Below the pieces are notes generated by a model that saw only the letters and a program-made list of their open reading frames with translations, was not told the origin of the DNA and did no database searches. From positions 1,606,003 through 1,670,002 of the forward strand of contig NZ_LT732540.1 of the NCBI RefSeq assembly GCF_900155635.1: DNA of 64,000 nucleotides. Reading direction: 5' to 3'. Positions 27,520 through 37,200 of the stretch are shown one piece after another (the stretch's first letter is position 1; every line of letters begins with the position of its first letter). The position numbers and the translations under genes are program-made. Source of the DNA: Olsenella urininfantis. GTDB lineage: Bacteria > Actinomycetota > Coriobacteriia > Coriobacteriales > Atopobiaceae.

Positions 27520-27817
27520 CTGAAAGAATTCATTCGCATAGCAATCTACCTGCGAAAATAAAGAGACCAATACAAATATGCCGTGGTTCTTTAGGTAAAA
27601 AACCTCATGTTCCCGCTGAGGCTTTGCGTTTCTGGGTGATGTAGAAAAGTCACCGCAAAAATATTTTTCAAAATTGTAGAAAACGTCGATAAATGGTAAA
27701 TCTGCCGCTCAGGGGAGATAGCTATCAACAATGCCCTGTTCATGGCAGGTTTGACAAAATCAAAGCAATAGTTTTTGAGATACGATGCCAGCACCCAAAG
27801 ACCCATAAGGAGGCCTC
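27520..27817. other. AT-rich upstream region of dnaB
   Basis: This gap of about 300 bases is visibly AT-rich and contains no supportable ORF. It has TTGACA at 27751-27756 as a -35 candidate without a well-spaced -10. CTATCAACA at 27722-27730 resembles the origin TTATCAACA box. It probably holds the dnaB promoter. Confidence 0.5.
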
Positions 27818-29206
27818 ATGCCCGAAGGCGGCTACGAAGCGGACGGCCTTGCTGCGCTCTCGAGCGGCAGCACCATGCCCCAGGACATAGATGCCGAGAG
27901 GTCTGTTCTCTCCGCGATGCTCATATCCCAGGACATCCTGCAGGAATGCCTGGTGGAGCTTGACCCCACCGATTTCTATCTCTACTCCCACAGGTCCATC
28001 TTCCTGGCCATGCGCGAGATGTTCGACAGGGGCCAGCTCGTGGAGCCCATCTCCCTGGCCGACCACCTCAAGTCATCCGGGCTCCTGGACAAGGTGGGCG
28101 GCGCGTCGTACCTGATCGACCTCAACGGGAACAGCCTCTCTCTGCCCAGCTGGCACCATCATGTCGAGATTCTTCACCGTGACTCGACCCTGAGGGCCAT
28201 CATCTCCGTCTCCGCCAAGATCACGGCACTTGCCTTCGACGCCCCGGAGGACACCAAGGAGGTCGTTGACACCGCAGAGAACCTCCTGCTTGGCGTCACC
28301 AACCGAGAGATAGGGGACAGCTACTCCAACCTCGAGGATGTCATGGGGGACCTCTACACGGAGCTATCCGAGGCCTGCCTCAACCCGGGGGACGCCCTTG
28401 GCGTGAAGACGGGCTTCCCGGGAATCGACTCTAGGCTCCAGGGCCTCCGCTCGGGTCAGATGATCGTCGTGGGCGCACGCCCCGGCGTGGGCAAGACGTC
28501 GTTTGCCCTCAACCTGGCGGTGAATGCTGCGGCCTTGGGCGCCTCGGTGGCATTCTTCTCGCTCGAGATGTCCAAGATAGAGATCGCCCAACGCCTGCTC
28601 TCGGCCTATGCGCACATCCCGCTCTCGGACATCCGAGGGGCGCGCATCAAGGACAACCAGTGGCCAACCATCCTTGATGCTACGCGCGACCTCTCGCACA
28701 TGGACATCATGATCGACGACACGCCCGGAACGACGGTCACGGAGATCCGCGCCAAGGCCCGTCGCATGCTCCAGGGCAAGGACCATGGCATCGTGCTGGT
28801 GGACTACCTCCAGCTGCTCTCGCCCCCCTCGGGCCGCTCGCGCGCCGACTCGCGCGCCACGGAGGTCTCCGAGATGTCACGCGGCATCAAGATCATGGCA
28901 AAGGACCTCGAGGTGCCCGTGGTTGCGCTCTCGCAGCTCAACCGTCAGGTGACGGACCGCAAGGGCCAGCGCCCGCAGCTCTCCGACCTGCGCGAGTCAG
29001 GCTCCATCGAGCAGGACGCGGACATAGTCATCCTGCTCGACCGATCCATGACCGAGGAGGAGGCCGAGAGGTCAGACCGTCCCGACGCGGGTGTCACCGA
29101 GTTCATCATCGCCAAGAACCGCTCGGGCCCGCTGGACATAGTCCCACTTACCTTCCTGCCCGGCTCCACCAAGTTCGTGGAGCTCGACCGCACGCACGCA
29201 GAGTAG
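27818..29206 (+). CDS. dnaB: replicative DNA helicase DnaB
   Basis: This 462-residue hexameric 5'-3' helicase has the N-terminal primase-interacting domain (PQDIDAERSVLSAML), linker, and RecA-like domain with Walker A GARPGVGKTSF, Walker B VLVDYLQLL and RESGSIEQDADIVILLDR. It begins with ATG with AGGAGG 5 bases upstream. It lies at the rplI-dnaB junction common in Gram-positives and ahead of purA. Confidence 0.96.
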   Translation: MPEGGYEADGLAALSSGSTMPQDIDAERSVLSAMLISQDILQECLVELDPTDFYLYSHRSIFLAMREMFDRGQLVEPISLADHLKSSGLLDKVGGASYLIDLNGNSLSLPSWHHHVEILHRDSTLRAIISVSAKITALAFDAPEDTKEVVDTAENLLLGVTNREIGDSYSNLEDVMGDLYTELSEACLNPGDALGVKTGFPGIDSRLQGLRSGQMIVVGARPGVGKTSFALNLAVNAAALGASVAFFSLEMSKIEIAQRLLSAYAHIPLSDIRGARIKDNQWPTILDATRDLSHMDIMIDDTPGTTVTEIRAKARRMLQGKDHGIVLVDYLQLLSPPSGRSRADSRATEVSEMSRGIKIMAKDLEVPVVALSQLNRQVTDRKGQRPQLSDLRESGSIEQDADIVILLDRSMTEEEAERSDRPDAGVTEFIIAKNRSGPLDIVPLTFLPGSTKFVELDRTHAE

Positions 29207-29334
29207 CGGCGCCGCCCCCGCAGGCGAGCGCCGCGGTGGGCGCCGTCATGTGGGTGTTTCGCAGGGGCCTTGGTCGGGGGCCTGGTGCCGTATACTTGTG
29301 CGGTAACGAACGAACTCTCTGAGGGGGGAACTTC

Positions 29335-30615
29335 ATGCCTGCATCAGTGCTGGTGGGTACGCAGTGGGGAGACGAGGGCAAGGGCAAGGTCACAGATCTC
29401 ATCTCTGGTGACTATGACGTCGTCTGCCGTTATGCCGGCGGAGCGAACGCGGGTCACACCGTCATAGCGAACGGGCACAGGCTCGCCCTGCACCAGGTCC
29501 CTTCCGGCGTCATGTACTCCGGGACCTACCCCGTGATCGGCAACGGCTGCATCGTGGACCCCGAGGTGCTGCTGTCCGAGATAGACATGCTCGGCGAGCA
29601 GGGCATCTCCTGCGAGGACCTCAAGATCTCCGGCAACGCCCACATCGTGATGCCCTATCACAAGGACCTCGACGGCGCGCACGAGAAGAAGCTAGGCAAG
29701 AACCTCATCGGCACCACCAAGCGCGGTGTAGGCCCAACCTACATGGACAAGATGAACCGCACCGGCCTGCGCGTGCAGGACATGCTCGACGAGAAGATCT
29801 TCCGCGAGAAGCTCGAGGCGTCCCTCGCCTACACCAACCCCATCCTGGAGAAGGTCTACGAGCTTCCCACCTATACCGTCGACCAGATATGCGAGACCTA
29901 CCTGCCCTACGCGGAGCGCATCCGCCCCTATATCGTGGAGAGCTCGCTCTTCCTCAACGAGCAGCTCGAGGCCGGCAAGAGCGTCCTCCTCGAGGGTGCA
30001 CAGGCAACCATGCTGGACATCGATCACGGAACCTATCCCTTCGTGACCTCCTCCAACTGCACCGCAGGCGGAGCCGTCACGGGCTCGGGCGTTGGTCCCA
30101 CCCAGATCCAGCGCGTCCTGGGCATTGCCAAGGCCTACCTCACCCGCGTGGGGTCCGGCCCCTTCCCCACGGAGCTCTTCGACGAGGTTGGCGACAAGCT
30201 CGGGGAGGTTGGCCACGAGTATGGGGTGACCACCGGGCGCAAGAGGCGCTGCGGCTGGTATGACGCGGTCGTTGTCAACTACGCCGCCCGCGTCAACGGC
30301 CTCACCGACCTCGCCATCACCAAGCTCGACGTGCTTGGCTGCCTCGACGAGATCAAGGTCTGCGTCGCCTACGAGTGCGACGGAAAGCGCTACACCACCG
30401 TCCCCGAGCATCAGAGCGTCTTCTACCACGCCAAGCCCGTCTACGAGACCCTCCCTGGATGGAGCTGCGACATCTCTGGCGTCCGCAACTTCTACCAGCT
30501 CCCCCGCGAGGCGAAGGACTACATCGACTTCCTCGAGCAGCTTGCCGGCGTGCGCGTTTCCATCATCACCGTTGGTCCCGATCGCGAGCAGACCATCGAT
30601 AGGTACTGGAAGTGA
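29335..30615 (+). CDS. purA: adenylosuccinate synthetase
   Basis: This 426-residue enzyme condenses IMP and aspartate with GTP to form adenylosuccinate, the first step from IMP to AMP. Its N-terminus VLVGTQWGDEGKGKVTDLI carries the phosphate loop and catalytic Asp, and ANAGHT with the catalytic His follows. GVTTGRKRRCGWYDAV contains the arginines that bind IMP. A TATACT at 29291-29296 may be the -10. The DegV gene overlaps its stop. Confidence 0.96.
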   Translation: MPASVLVGTQWGDEGKGKVTDLISGDYDVVCRYAGGANAGHTVIANGHRLALHQVPSGVMYSGTYPVIGNGCIVDPEVLLSEIDMLGEQGISCEDLKISGNAHIVMPYHKDLDGAHEKKLGKNLIGTTKRGVGPTYMDKMNRTGLRVQDMLDEKIFREKLEASLAYTNPILEKVYELPTYTVDQICETYLPYAERIRPYIVESSLFLNEQLEAGKSVLLEGAQATMLDIDHGTYPFVTSSNCTAGGAVTGSGVGPTQIQRVLGIAKAYLTRVGSGPFPTELFDEVGDKLGEVGHEYGVTTGRKRRCGWYDAVVVNYAARVNGLTDLAITKLDVLGCLDEIKVCVAYECDGKRYTTVPEHQSVFYHAKPVYETLPGWSCDISGVRNFYQLPREAKDYIDFLEQLAGVRVSIITVGPDREQTIDRYWK

Positions 30616-31553
30616 TGGAAGAGGCCAGGCCACCGCGCTTTGCCATAGTGTGTGACAGCGGCTGCGACCTGCCCCTCGACAACCTCGAGGCGGCAGGCGT
30701 TGCCATGGTCCCCCTTGTGGTGCGCACCGCCGGCAAGGAGCACAGGGACTGCATCGACCTTGAGCCGAACGACTTCTTCGTTCGGTTCTCGGCCATCAAG
30801 GGCCAGGTTGACTCCTTTGCCCCCTCCCAGGATGCCTTCCTTGAGGTCTACCAGCGCCTGGCGGACGAGGGGCACGAGGAGATAATCTCGCTGCACGTGT
30901 CCTCGCTCGCGCGTGACGCCTACGACATCGCCCGCGCGGCGGCCGATAAGGTCGAGGGGGCCAGGGTGCATGTCGTGGACAGCAGGTGCGTCTCCTCCCA
31001 GATGGCCCTGGTCCTCGCGCGTCTGGTGAGCGACCGTGACAACGGCGTCTGCGTCGCTGCCGCCCTCAAGCGCATAGGCGAGGCATCGCTTGCCGCCCGC
31101 ATCCTGGTCATCCCCGCGCCAGACGCCAAGCCTCGCCTCAGGGGCTACACCAAGGCCCGCTCTGGCGTCCTGGGCAGGGTTGACTCCCTGCGCGCACGCG
31201 CCATCGGCGTGCGCCGCGTGTTCTGCATAGATGACGACGGCGCCGCCCAGGAGCTGTACCGCTCGACGGAGCTGCATGTGCTCGCCGGAAGGATGGCGCG
31301 CAGCATGAGCTGGTATGCCCGCAAGGTGGGGCCGCTCACCTATGTGGAGCTCACCGCCGGCGCCCCCCGCCTTTTGCCCACGCTCGAGAAGCCCCTTGAC
31401 ACCAACGAGTTCGAGTCCACCAGGGCAGCGGTCATCAGCACCAACCCATCCACCACCACCCAGCTGGGAATTGGTGCCGTGGGCATCGCATACGTCCCCT
31501 CCTCCCTGGTAACGCCACTGGAGGCCGCCAGGCTCATGGGGGCCGTCGAGTAG
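30615..31553 (+). CDS. DegV-family fatty-acid-binding protein
   Basis: This 312-residue protein starts with VCDSGCDLPLDNLEAAGV, matching the DegV N-terminal motif (DSxxDL). SSLARDAYDIARAAADK and a C-terminal nucleotide-fold-like end (AVGIAYVPSSLVTPLEAARLM) follow. DegV/FakB proteins bind acyl chains, and FakB presents them to the kinase FakA. No fakA is seen here. ATG 30615 overlaps the purA stop; GTG 30612 is an alternative. Its place between purA and purD suggests co-expression only. Confidence 0.85.
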   Translation: MEEARPPRFAIVCDSGCDLPLDNLEAAGVAMVPLVVRTAGKEHRDCIDLEPNDFFVRFSAIKGQVDSFAPSQDAFLEVYQRLADEGHEEIISLHVSSLARDAYDIARAAADKVEGARVHVVDSRCVSSQMALVLARLVSDRDNGVCVAAALKRIGEASLAARILVIPAPDAKPRLRGYTKARSGVLGRVDSLRARAIGVRRVFCIDDDGAAQELYRSTELHVLAGRMARSMSWYARKVGPLTYVELTAGAPRLLPTLEKPLDTNEFESTRAAVISTNPSTTTQLGIGAVGIAYVPSSLVTPLEAARLMGAVE

Positions 31554-31565
31554 CAAGGAGTCAGC

Positions 31566-32855
31566 ATGGAAACGGTAGACATCCTCCTTCTGGGCTCGGG
31601 CGGGCGCGAGCATGCGCTGCTCCTGAAGCTCGCGGAGTCCCCTCGAGCGGGAAGGATCTGGGTTGCCCCGGGCAACGGCGGGATGTGCCACCTGGCGCAG
31701 CCGGCGGAGCTGGACCCGTGCTCGCCCGCCCAGGTGGCGGCCTTCGCCAAGGAGCATGGCGTGGGACTTGTGGTCATAGGCCCCGAGGCGCCTCTTGTGG
31801 GCGGCGTGGCCGACGCCGTGAGGGCCGAGGGCATCGCGGTCTTTGGCCCCTCGGCCTCCGCCGCCCGTATGGAGGGGTCCAAGGAGTTCGCCAAGCAGGT
31901 CATGGTGCGTGCCGGCGTGCCCACCGCCGCCTATCGGAGCTTCACTGACGAAAGGTCCTGTTCCGACTATGTCAAGGCACTTGCCGGCCCTTGCGTGGTC
32001 AAGGCAGATGGCCTGGCCGGAGGCAAGGGCGTCATCGTTGCCCAGACCACCGAGCAGGCCCTCGAGGGGGTGCGCGAGTGCTTCCTGGGAAGCTTTGGCG
32101 ATGCGGGCTCCACCGTTGTCGTCGAGGAGATGCTCGAGGGGCCCGAGTGCTCGCTCCTTGCCCTGACTGACGGAAGCACCCTGGTGCCCCTTGCCACCTC
32201 GCAAGATCACAAGCGCGCCCTCGACGGCGACAAGGGCCCCAACACCGGGGGCATGGGAGTCTACTCTCCCGTTCCCATTCTGCTTGACGGAGAGCACGAG
32301 CGCATGGTCCAGATCATGCAGCGCGTGGTTGACCAGCTGCGAGCAGACGGCATCAGCTACAGCGGCTGCCTCTACGGCGGCTTCATGCTCACCAAGGAGG
32401 GACCCAAGGTCCTGGAGTTCAACGCCCGCTTCGGCGACCCGGAGACCCAGGTGGTCCTGCCGCGTATGAAGGCGGACCTGGTCGAATGCTTCCTTGCCTG
32501 TGACAACGGCACGCTCAGCGAGGACATGGTCTCCTGGGACGACGACTGGGCGGTTTCCGTGGTGCTCACCAGCGCGGGGTATCCCGGATCCTACGAGAGG
32601 GGCAAGGTCATCCGTGGCGTCGAGGACGCCGGCTCCCTCGACGGCGTGACGGTCTACCATGCCGGCACGCGCCTCTCGAAAGACGGGAGCCTCGTCACCG
32701 ACGGCGGGCGCGTGCTTGCCGTGACGGCTCAGGCCGAAACCTTCGAGGACGCTCGCAACCTGGCCTACCAGGCCTGCGACAGAATCAGCTTCGAGGGGAA
32801 GACCTATCGCCACGACATCGGCATCAAGGCCATTCGCGGCAGGGACAGGCTCTAG
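31566..32855 (+). CDS. purD: phosphoribosylamine--glycine ligase
   Basis: This 429-residue ATP-grasp enzyme (GAR synthetase) performs the second step of purine synthesis. It begins with the motif GSGGREHALLLKL. VVKADGLAGGKGVIVA is the ATP-grasp lysine segment and LEFNARFGDPETQV the family signature. AAGGAG precedes the ATG. It lies in a unidirectional run purA-degV-purD-nudix. Confidence 0.96.
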   Translation: METVDILLLGSGGREHALLLKLAESPRAGRIWVAPGNGGMCHLAQPAELDPCSPAQVAAFAKEHGVGLVVIGPEAPLVGGVADAVRAEGIAVFGPSASAARMEGSKEFAKQVMVRAGVPTAAYRSFTDERSCSDYVKALAGPCVVKADGLAGGKGVIVAQTTEQALEGVRECFLGSFGDAGSTVVVEEMLEGPECSLLALTDGSTLVPLATSQDHKRALDGDKGPNTGGMGVYSPVPILLDGEHERMVQIMQRVVDQLRADGISYSGCLYGGFMLTKEGPKVLEFNARFGDPETQVVLPRMKADLVECFLACDNGTLSEDMVSWDDDWAVSVVLTSAGYPGSYERGKVIRGVEDAGSLDGVTVYHAGTRLSKDGSLVTDGGRVLAVTAQAETFEDARNLAYQACDRISFEGKTYRHDIGIKAIRGRDRL

Positions 32856-32863
32856 GGAAAGGC

Positions 32864-33631
32864 ATGGCCAAGATGGACGGGAAGAAAGGCTACGAGGTGG
32901 GAGCCCCCCTGGAGGGAGAGCTTCGTCAGGAGATGCTGGAGGACGCCATCGAGGGGATGCGTGACGCGAACGCCGCGTTCACCCTCGACGCGGGTGACCC
33001 CGCCTCCCTCCGCAGCTCGGGGGAGCCCGAGGGGCGCGAGTTCGTGTCCGGGGGCTGCGACCCACGCGACGCGGAGCTCGAGGAGCATGTGGCTGGGGAG
33101 GACGTGGCCTGGACGGGCCGCATCTTCAATGTGGACCGCCTGCAGGTTCGTCTTCCGGACGGCCGTCACGCCATTCGTGACGTGGTGCGCCACCCCGGCG
33201 CGGTTGCCATCGTGGCGCTCACGGACGAGGGAAAGATCTGCCTGGTGAGGCAGTATCGCACGGCCTTGGGGCGCGTCACCGTCGAGATTCCCGCCGGGAA
33301 GCTCGAGCTGGGCGAGGACCCCATGGACTGCGCTGAGAGGGAGCTCCTCGAGGAGACCGGCATGAGGGCGGAGCGCATGGCTTTCCTGACGACCATCGCC
33401 TCCTCCGCGGGATTCTCGGACGAGCTCATTCACATCTACATGGCGACGGGGCTCTCGTTTGCGAAGCCCTGCCCGGACGAGGACGAGTTCATCAACGTGG
33501 ACCTGGTTGACCTTGCCGACCTCGTTGACAGCGTCCTGGACGGCCAGGTTGAGGATGCCAAGACCGTAGTGGGGGCGCTTGTGTGCGACGCCGTGGCCCA
33601 TCGCCTGGCGCCTCCCTCGACCCAGGACTAG
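32864..33631 (+). CDS. Nudix hydrolase, ADP-ribose pyrophosphatase type
   Basis: This 255-residue protein has a complete Nudix box GKLELGEDPMDCAERELLEETGM (about residues 144-166). The surrounding IVALTDEGKICLVRQYRTALG and SAGFSDELIHIYMA match ADP-ribose/nucleotide-sugar diphosphatases. The N-terminal 75 residues are an acidic extension not typical of the family. It begins 8 bases after purD. Substrate is inferred from family resemblance only. Confidence 0.87.
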   Translation: MAKMDGKKGYEVGAPLEGELRQEMLEDAIEGMRDANAAFTLDAGDPASLRSSGEPEGREFVSGGCDPRDAELEEHVAGEDVAWTGRIFNVDRLQVRLPDGRHAIRDVVRHPGAVAIVALTDEGKICLVRQYRTALGRVTVEIPAGKLELGEDPMDCAERELLEETGMRAERMAFLTTIASSAGFSDELIHIYMATGLSFAKPCPDEDEFINVDLVDLADLVDSVLDGQVEDAKTVVGALVCDAVAHRLAPPSTQD

Positions 33632-33755
33632 CCGACCGGCCCATGGGATGGGTCCCGTGCGCACGTCTGTCGCGCCACGCGCATATACTTAGACTTGGCT
33701 ACCTGCGTGCATGCCGCACCGGAGCCTTGTATCAGCTGCCGTAGGGAGAAGCCTG

Positions 33756-34700
33756 ATGTCGAGGAAGAGGGAATTCGCCCGCATACAGAGGGGCGCCCTC
33801 TCGGCCGAGGAGGCCGAGAAGCTCTTCGCCACCGTCGACGAGACGGGACACACGAACGAGGAGACCGCCCGCAAGCAGCGCAAGCACCGCCGCGACCGCG
33901 GCCATGGCGTGGACATCGACCCCCTCTCCGACGCGGACCCCTCGGGTTCCAACGTCGAGAAGGTCATAACCACGACGGCCGTGGCCTTTGTCGCCATCCT
34001 CCTGGTGGGAGTGGTGACGCTTCAGGTGATGACCGCCGTTGCTCGCCGCGCCAGCACCGCAAACCTCGCCGAGAACGTGAACATCACAACGGTGGCGTCC
34101 GCCCTCAAGGGCGGCGTGGAATGGGGCAACGGCTTCACTCAGTTCCCCGAGGAGTACTCCGTCCAGGAGGCTGACGAGAACACCCACCGCATCGAGGTGA
34201 CCGTGACGGACATCAGCTCAGGCAACGCCCTCGAGGCGTTTGCGGGCTCCCAGATCCAGGCGACGGCCTTCTCGGTGAACGCCCTCCTCAACCCCAACAT
34301 CAACACCGTCATCTATCACGTGAACGTGTATGTGGACGGCAGCGGCAAGTTCCAGAACGCCAAGCTCTTCGGCCTGATTCAGCCCGGCGGAGACCTGAAG
34401 ACCCTCATGACCTTCGTGTGGACCAAGACGGCAACGGAAGGCGGCGTGCGCTTCAACTGCACCATCAGCGGCGTTGACTCCGCAACGGCCGCCCAGCTGC
34501 GGGAGAGCATCACCTCCCCCTTCACGCCCAGCGCCCTCATAGGCTATGTGTTTGGCGAGGACAGCGACAGCTCCGCCGTGAGCGGCACCGCTGGGACGGA
34601 TGCGAAGAAGGACGGCAAGGAGACGGCCTCCGACCCCTTGCCGTCCCCATCGGACAAGGCCGGCGAGGCAAGCCCCGCCGCACCAGGCGGCGGCAACTAG
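33756..34700 (+). CDS. single-pass membrane protein of unknown function
   Basis: This 314-residue protein has a charged N-terminus with many Arg, Lys and His (about 1-55) and one transmembrane segment (ITTTAVAFVAILLVGVVTLQV, about 67-87). An extracytoplasmic domain with many beta-prone stretches (TVIYHVNVYVDGSGKFQNAKL) and a Ser/Pro/Gly-rich tail follow. GGGAG precedes ATG 33756. I do not recognise the domain. Its last four bases overlap the convergent pyridoxal kinase gene. Confidence 0.75.
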   Translation: MSRKREFARIQRGALSAEEAEKLFATVDETGHTNEETARKQRKHRRDRGHGVDIDPLSDADPSGSNVEKVITTTAVAFVAILLVGVVTLQVMTAVARRASTANLAENVNITTVASALKGGVEWGNGFTQFPEEYSVQEADENTHRIEVTVTDISSGNALEAFAGSQIQATAFSVNALLNPNINTVIYHVNVYVDGSGKFQNAKLFGLIQPGGDLKTLMTFVWTKTATEGGVRFNCTISGVDSATAAQLRESITSPFTPSALIGYVFGEDSDSSAVSGTAGTDAKKDGKETASDPLPSPSDKAGEASPAAPGGGN

Positions 34701-35569
34701 CCAAGCAGGTCCGTTACCTCCTTCAGCTTGCTCTCGAAGCTCACGCCGCGCATCTCGAAGTCGGGCTGCCGGCGGGTGACGACCATGGAGTCATGGACCA
34801 GCCGCCCCGCGAAGTCCACGCTCTCATACAGGCTCCTCCCGGCCATGACGGCCGCAAGGAGGCCTGAGGCATAGAGGTCGCCCGTGCCATGCAGCATGAA
34901 GGGAAGCTGCTCTCCAGAGAGCTCCTCGATGCTCCCGTCCTCCCCGCAGAGGAAGTTGCGGATGAGCCCGTCGCCGCGAGACACGCCCTTGAGCACCACG
35001 TTCTTCGCCCCCATGCCCCTCAGCTCCTCGAGCAGGAACCGCGCCCTCTCATCCGAGACGTCCTGCCCCTCGTAGGGCGTGCCTGTGAGGATCGCCGCCT
35101 CGGTGAGGTTGGGCGTGAGCAGGTCCGCGCCCTGCACGAGCCTGGCCATGCTCTGGCAGAGCTCGTCGGTGTAGGTTGGGTACTTTGCGCCCTCGTCGCC
35201 CATGACGGGGTCAACGACGCGAAGCGCCTGGGGGTGCTCGCGCCAGAGCCTGAGGATGACCTCGACCTGGGCTGCGGAGCCAAGGAAGCCCGAGTAGACG
35301 GCATCAAGCTCCACGCCATGCACGTTCCAGGCGTCGAGGTAGGCGTCCAGCATCTCGGTGGTGTCGTGCACGTAGAAGTGGGGGAACTTCGTATGGGCCG
35401 AGAAGAGCGAGGTGGGAACCGCACACACGTCACAGCCCGCGGCGGAGAGCACGGGGATGGCAACTCCCAGGGAGCACTTCCCGTAGCCGCACAGATCGTG
35501 CACCGCCGCCACACGCGGCACGTAGGAGCCCTTCCTCTCGTACAGGCGAAGCTGCTTTGAACTTGGCAT
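34697..35569 (-). CDS. pdxY: pyridoxamine/pyridoxal kinase (PfkB/ribokinase superfamily)
   Basis: This 290-residue vitamin B6 salvage kinase contains the AVHDLCGYGKCSLGVAIPVL start, the VVDPVMGDEGAKYPTYTDEL motif, and LTPNLTEAAILTG. HGTGDLYASGLLAAVMAG carries the anion-hole and catalytic Asp; the usual GTGD(L/A) is complete. It is closer to pyridoxamine kinases of Firmicutes than to ThiD. The gene name is tentative. It is divergent from purE and overlaps the 3' end of the preceding convergent gene. Confidence 0.83.
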   Translation of the reverse strand: MPSSKQLRLYERKGSYVPRVAAVHDLCGYGKCSLGVAIPVLSAAGCDVCAVPTSLFSAHTKFPHFYVHDTTEMLDAYLDAWNVHGVELDAVYSGFLGSAAQVEVILRLWREHPQALRVVDPVMGDEGAKYPTYTDELCQSMARLVQGADLLTPNLTEAAILTGTPYEGQDVSDERARFLLEELRGMGAKNVVLKGVSRGDGLIRNFLCGEDGSIEELSGEQLPFMLHGTGDLYASGLLAAVMAGRSLYESVDFAGRLVHDSMVVTRRQPDFEMRGVSFESKLKEVTDLLG

Positions 35570-35632
35570 GTGGTCCTCCTCGTAAAGATCGTCCGGCTTG
35601 AGCTCTGGGAAAGCTTATGCCATAGGCATCCG

Positions 35633-35649
35633 ATATTGCGCAGCAATAT
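35633..35649. promoter_or_regulatory. palindrome in the pdxY-purE divergent gap
   Basis: ATATTGC-GCA-GCAATAT (35633-35649) is a perfect inverted repeat about 116 bases before purE. A TATACT at 35691-35696 is a plausible purE -10. It could be an operator for a purine or B6 regulator; the regulator is unknown. Confidence 0.45.
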
Positions 35650-35765
35650 TTCAATCGTGCTGCATGGCTATGCAGCCACCACACCGCGCTTATACTTGAG
35701 GCAAGAAGGAAGGCTATCCTGCCGCCCAGGCCGCTCGCGGACCCTGGGGCGGCCACGGAGGAGAC

Positions 35766-36227
35766 ATGTCAGATACCGCAGTGGTTGGCATCATCATGGG
35801 GTCGAAGTCGGACCTGCCCGTCATGGAGGGATGCACCAAGCAGCTCGAGGAGCTGGGCGTTCCCTACGAGTTGGTTATCGCGTCCGCGCACCGCAACCCC
35901 GCAAAGGTCCACGAGTGGGCTGCGGGCGCCGCAGACCGTGGGATCAAGGTCATCATCGCGGCCGCGGGCAAGGCCGCTCACCTGGGCGGCGTGGTTGCCG
36001 CCTACACGCCCCTTCCCATCGTGGGGGTCCCCATGAAGACCTCTGACCTGGGAGGCATGGACTCGCTGCTCTCCATGGTCCAAATGCCCTCTGGCGTGCC
36101 CGTCGCCTGCGTTGCCATCGGCGGCGCAAAGAACGCGGCAATCTACGCCACGCAGATCCTTGGGGCCACCCTTCCCGAGTACCGCGAGAAGGTGGAGCTC
36201 CTCAAGCGGCAGATGGCGGAGGCGTAG
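35766..36227 (+). CDS. purE: N5-carboxyaminoimidazole ribonucleotide mutase
   Basis: This 153-residue class I PurE shows the signature GIIMGSKSDLPVMEG, SAHRNPAKVHEWA, and GKAAHLGGVVAAYTPLPIVGVP. It converts N5-CAIR to CAIR in purine synthesis. No purK is next to it. The sortase gene starts 2 bases after its stop. Confidence 0.96.
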   Translation: MSDTAVVGIIMGSKSDLPVMEGCTKQLEELGVPYELVIASAHRNPAKVHEWAAGAADRGIKVIIAAAGKAAHLGGVVAAYTPLPIVGVPMKTSDLGGMDSLLSMVQMPSGVPVACVAIGGAKNAAIYATQILGATLPEYREKVELLKRQMAEA

Positions 36228-36229
36228 GC

Positions 36230-37144
36230 ATGCCAGAAGGAAGCGGAAAGCACATGAGGCCCGCCCCTGACGCCCGTCCGGCGCAGGCCAGCGGCTCGCA
36301 GGCAATGGGCATGCTGCCCGTTGCCGCCATGGAGGGCGTGCGTGCATCCGGCAAGAAGCCGCGCAAGGGCGGCAAGGGGCGCCGCTCTCGCATCGTCGCG
36401 AACGTTCTCATCGTGGTGGGGATCCTGCTTCTGCTCGCCGCAGCAGGGCTCTGGGGCTTTTCCCAGTGGCGCTACCACGAGCAGGACGTGATCAACCAGA
36501 AGCTCGCGCGCTACGCGGAGGTAACGGACCGCGCCTCCGACGCCCCGCAGGTTGACTGGGAGGGCCTCAAGGCCGTCAACAAGGACGTCATCGGCTGGCT
36601 CTACATTCCGGGCACCAACGTCAACTATCCCGTCTACCAGGGCGCGGACAATGACCAGTACCTGAGGCACTCCGCCGAGGGCGAGTGGACCATCGCCGGT
36701 CAGCTCTTCATGGACTACGAGAACCGCGCCCCTGGGCTTGTGGACAACCAGAGCATCATCTATGGGCACCACATGCAGAACGGCACCATGTTCCAACAGA
36801 TTGCGGCCCTGGACGACCAGGAGAACTTCGACAAGATATCTACCATCTGGTACGTGACCGAGCAGGGGAGCTATGAGCTCGAGCCCCTTCTGCTCTACTA
36901 CACCAACCCGGAGGACACGAACGTCCGCCAGTTCAGCTTCGGCACCCAGGACGAGTTCCACAGCTACCTGAGCGGCCTACTGAGCAAGGCGGTAACCAAG
37001 CGCTCGGATGCGTCGCAGGTCATCGCAGGCACCGACCACGTGCTCACCATGTCTACCTGCAACTACTACGACGGCTACGGCAGGACCATCTTCGTGTGCG
37101 TCCCCAAGGCCGAGGCCAGCGCCGCATCTGCGCAGAGCTCGTAA
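36230..37144 (+). CDS. srtB: class B sortase
   Basis: This 304-residue transpeptidase has a basic cytoplasmic N-terminus of about 50 residues and one membrane segment (VANVLIVVGILLLLAAAGLWG). The catalytic core has VIGWLYIPGTNVNYPVYQG, the catalytic His in IIYGHHM, Cys in LTMSTCNYYDGYG and Arg in GRTIFV. Class B sortases attach proteins to peptidoglycan or polymerise pilins in this phylum. It lies 2 bases after purE and 56 before purF, inside purine synthesis genes. A broken sortase substrate gene lies about 3.5 kb downstream. Confidence 0.93.
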   Translation: MPEGSGKHMRPAPDARPAQASGSQAMGMLPVAAMEGVRASGKKPRKGGKGRRSRIVANVLIVVGILLLLAAAGLWGFSQWRYHEQDVINQKLARYAEVTDRASDAPQVDWEGLKAVNKDVIGWLYIPGTNVNYPVYQGADNDQYLRHSAEGEWTIAGQLFMDYENRAPGLVDNQSIIYGHHMQNGTMFQQIAALDDQENFDKISTIWYVTEQGSYELEPLLLYYTNPEDTNVRQFSFGTQDEFHSYLSGLLSKAVTKRSDASQVIAGTDHVLTMSTCNYYDGYGRTIFVCVPKAEASAASAQSS

Positions 37145-37200
37145 GAGCGTCGCCACAGAGTCCTAGCAGCCTTGATTCACGTTTGAGAGGGGAACGTCAG

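Noticed and set aside
27591..27806. 71-codon minus-strand frame in the AT-rich gap before dnaB
   Set aside because: No ribosome site or recognisable domain. The region is better explained as promoter DNA.
30519..32813. 764-codon minus-strand open frame opposite degV and purD
   Set aside because: No family motif, and both + strand genes are unmistakable. It is a GC-rich antisense frame.
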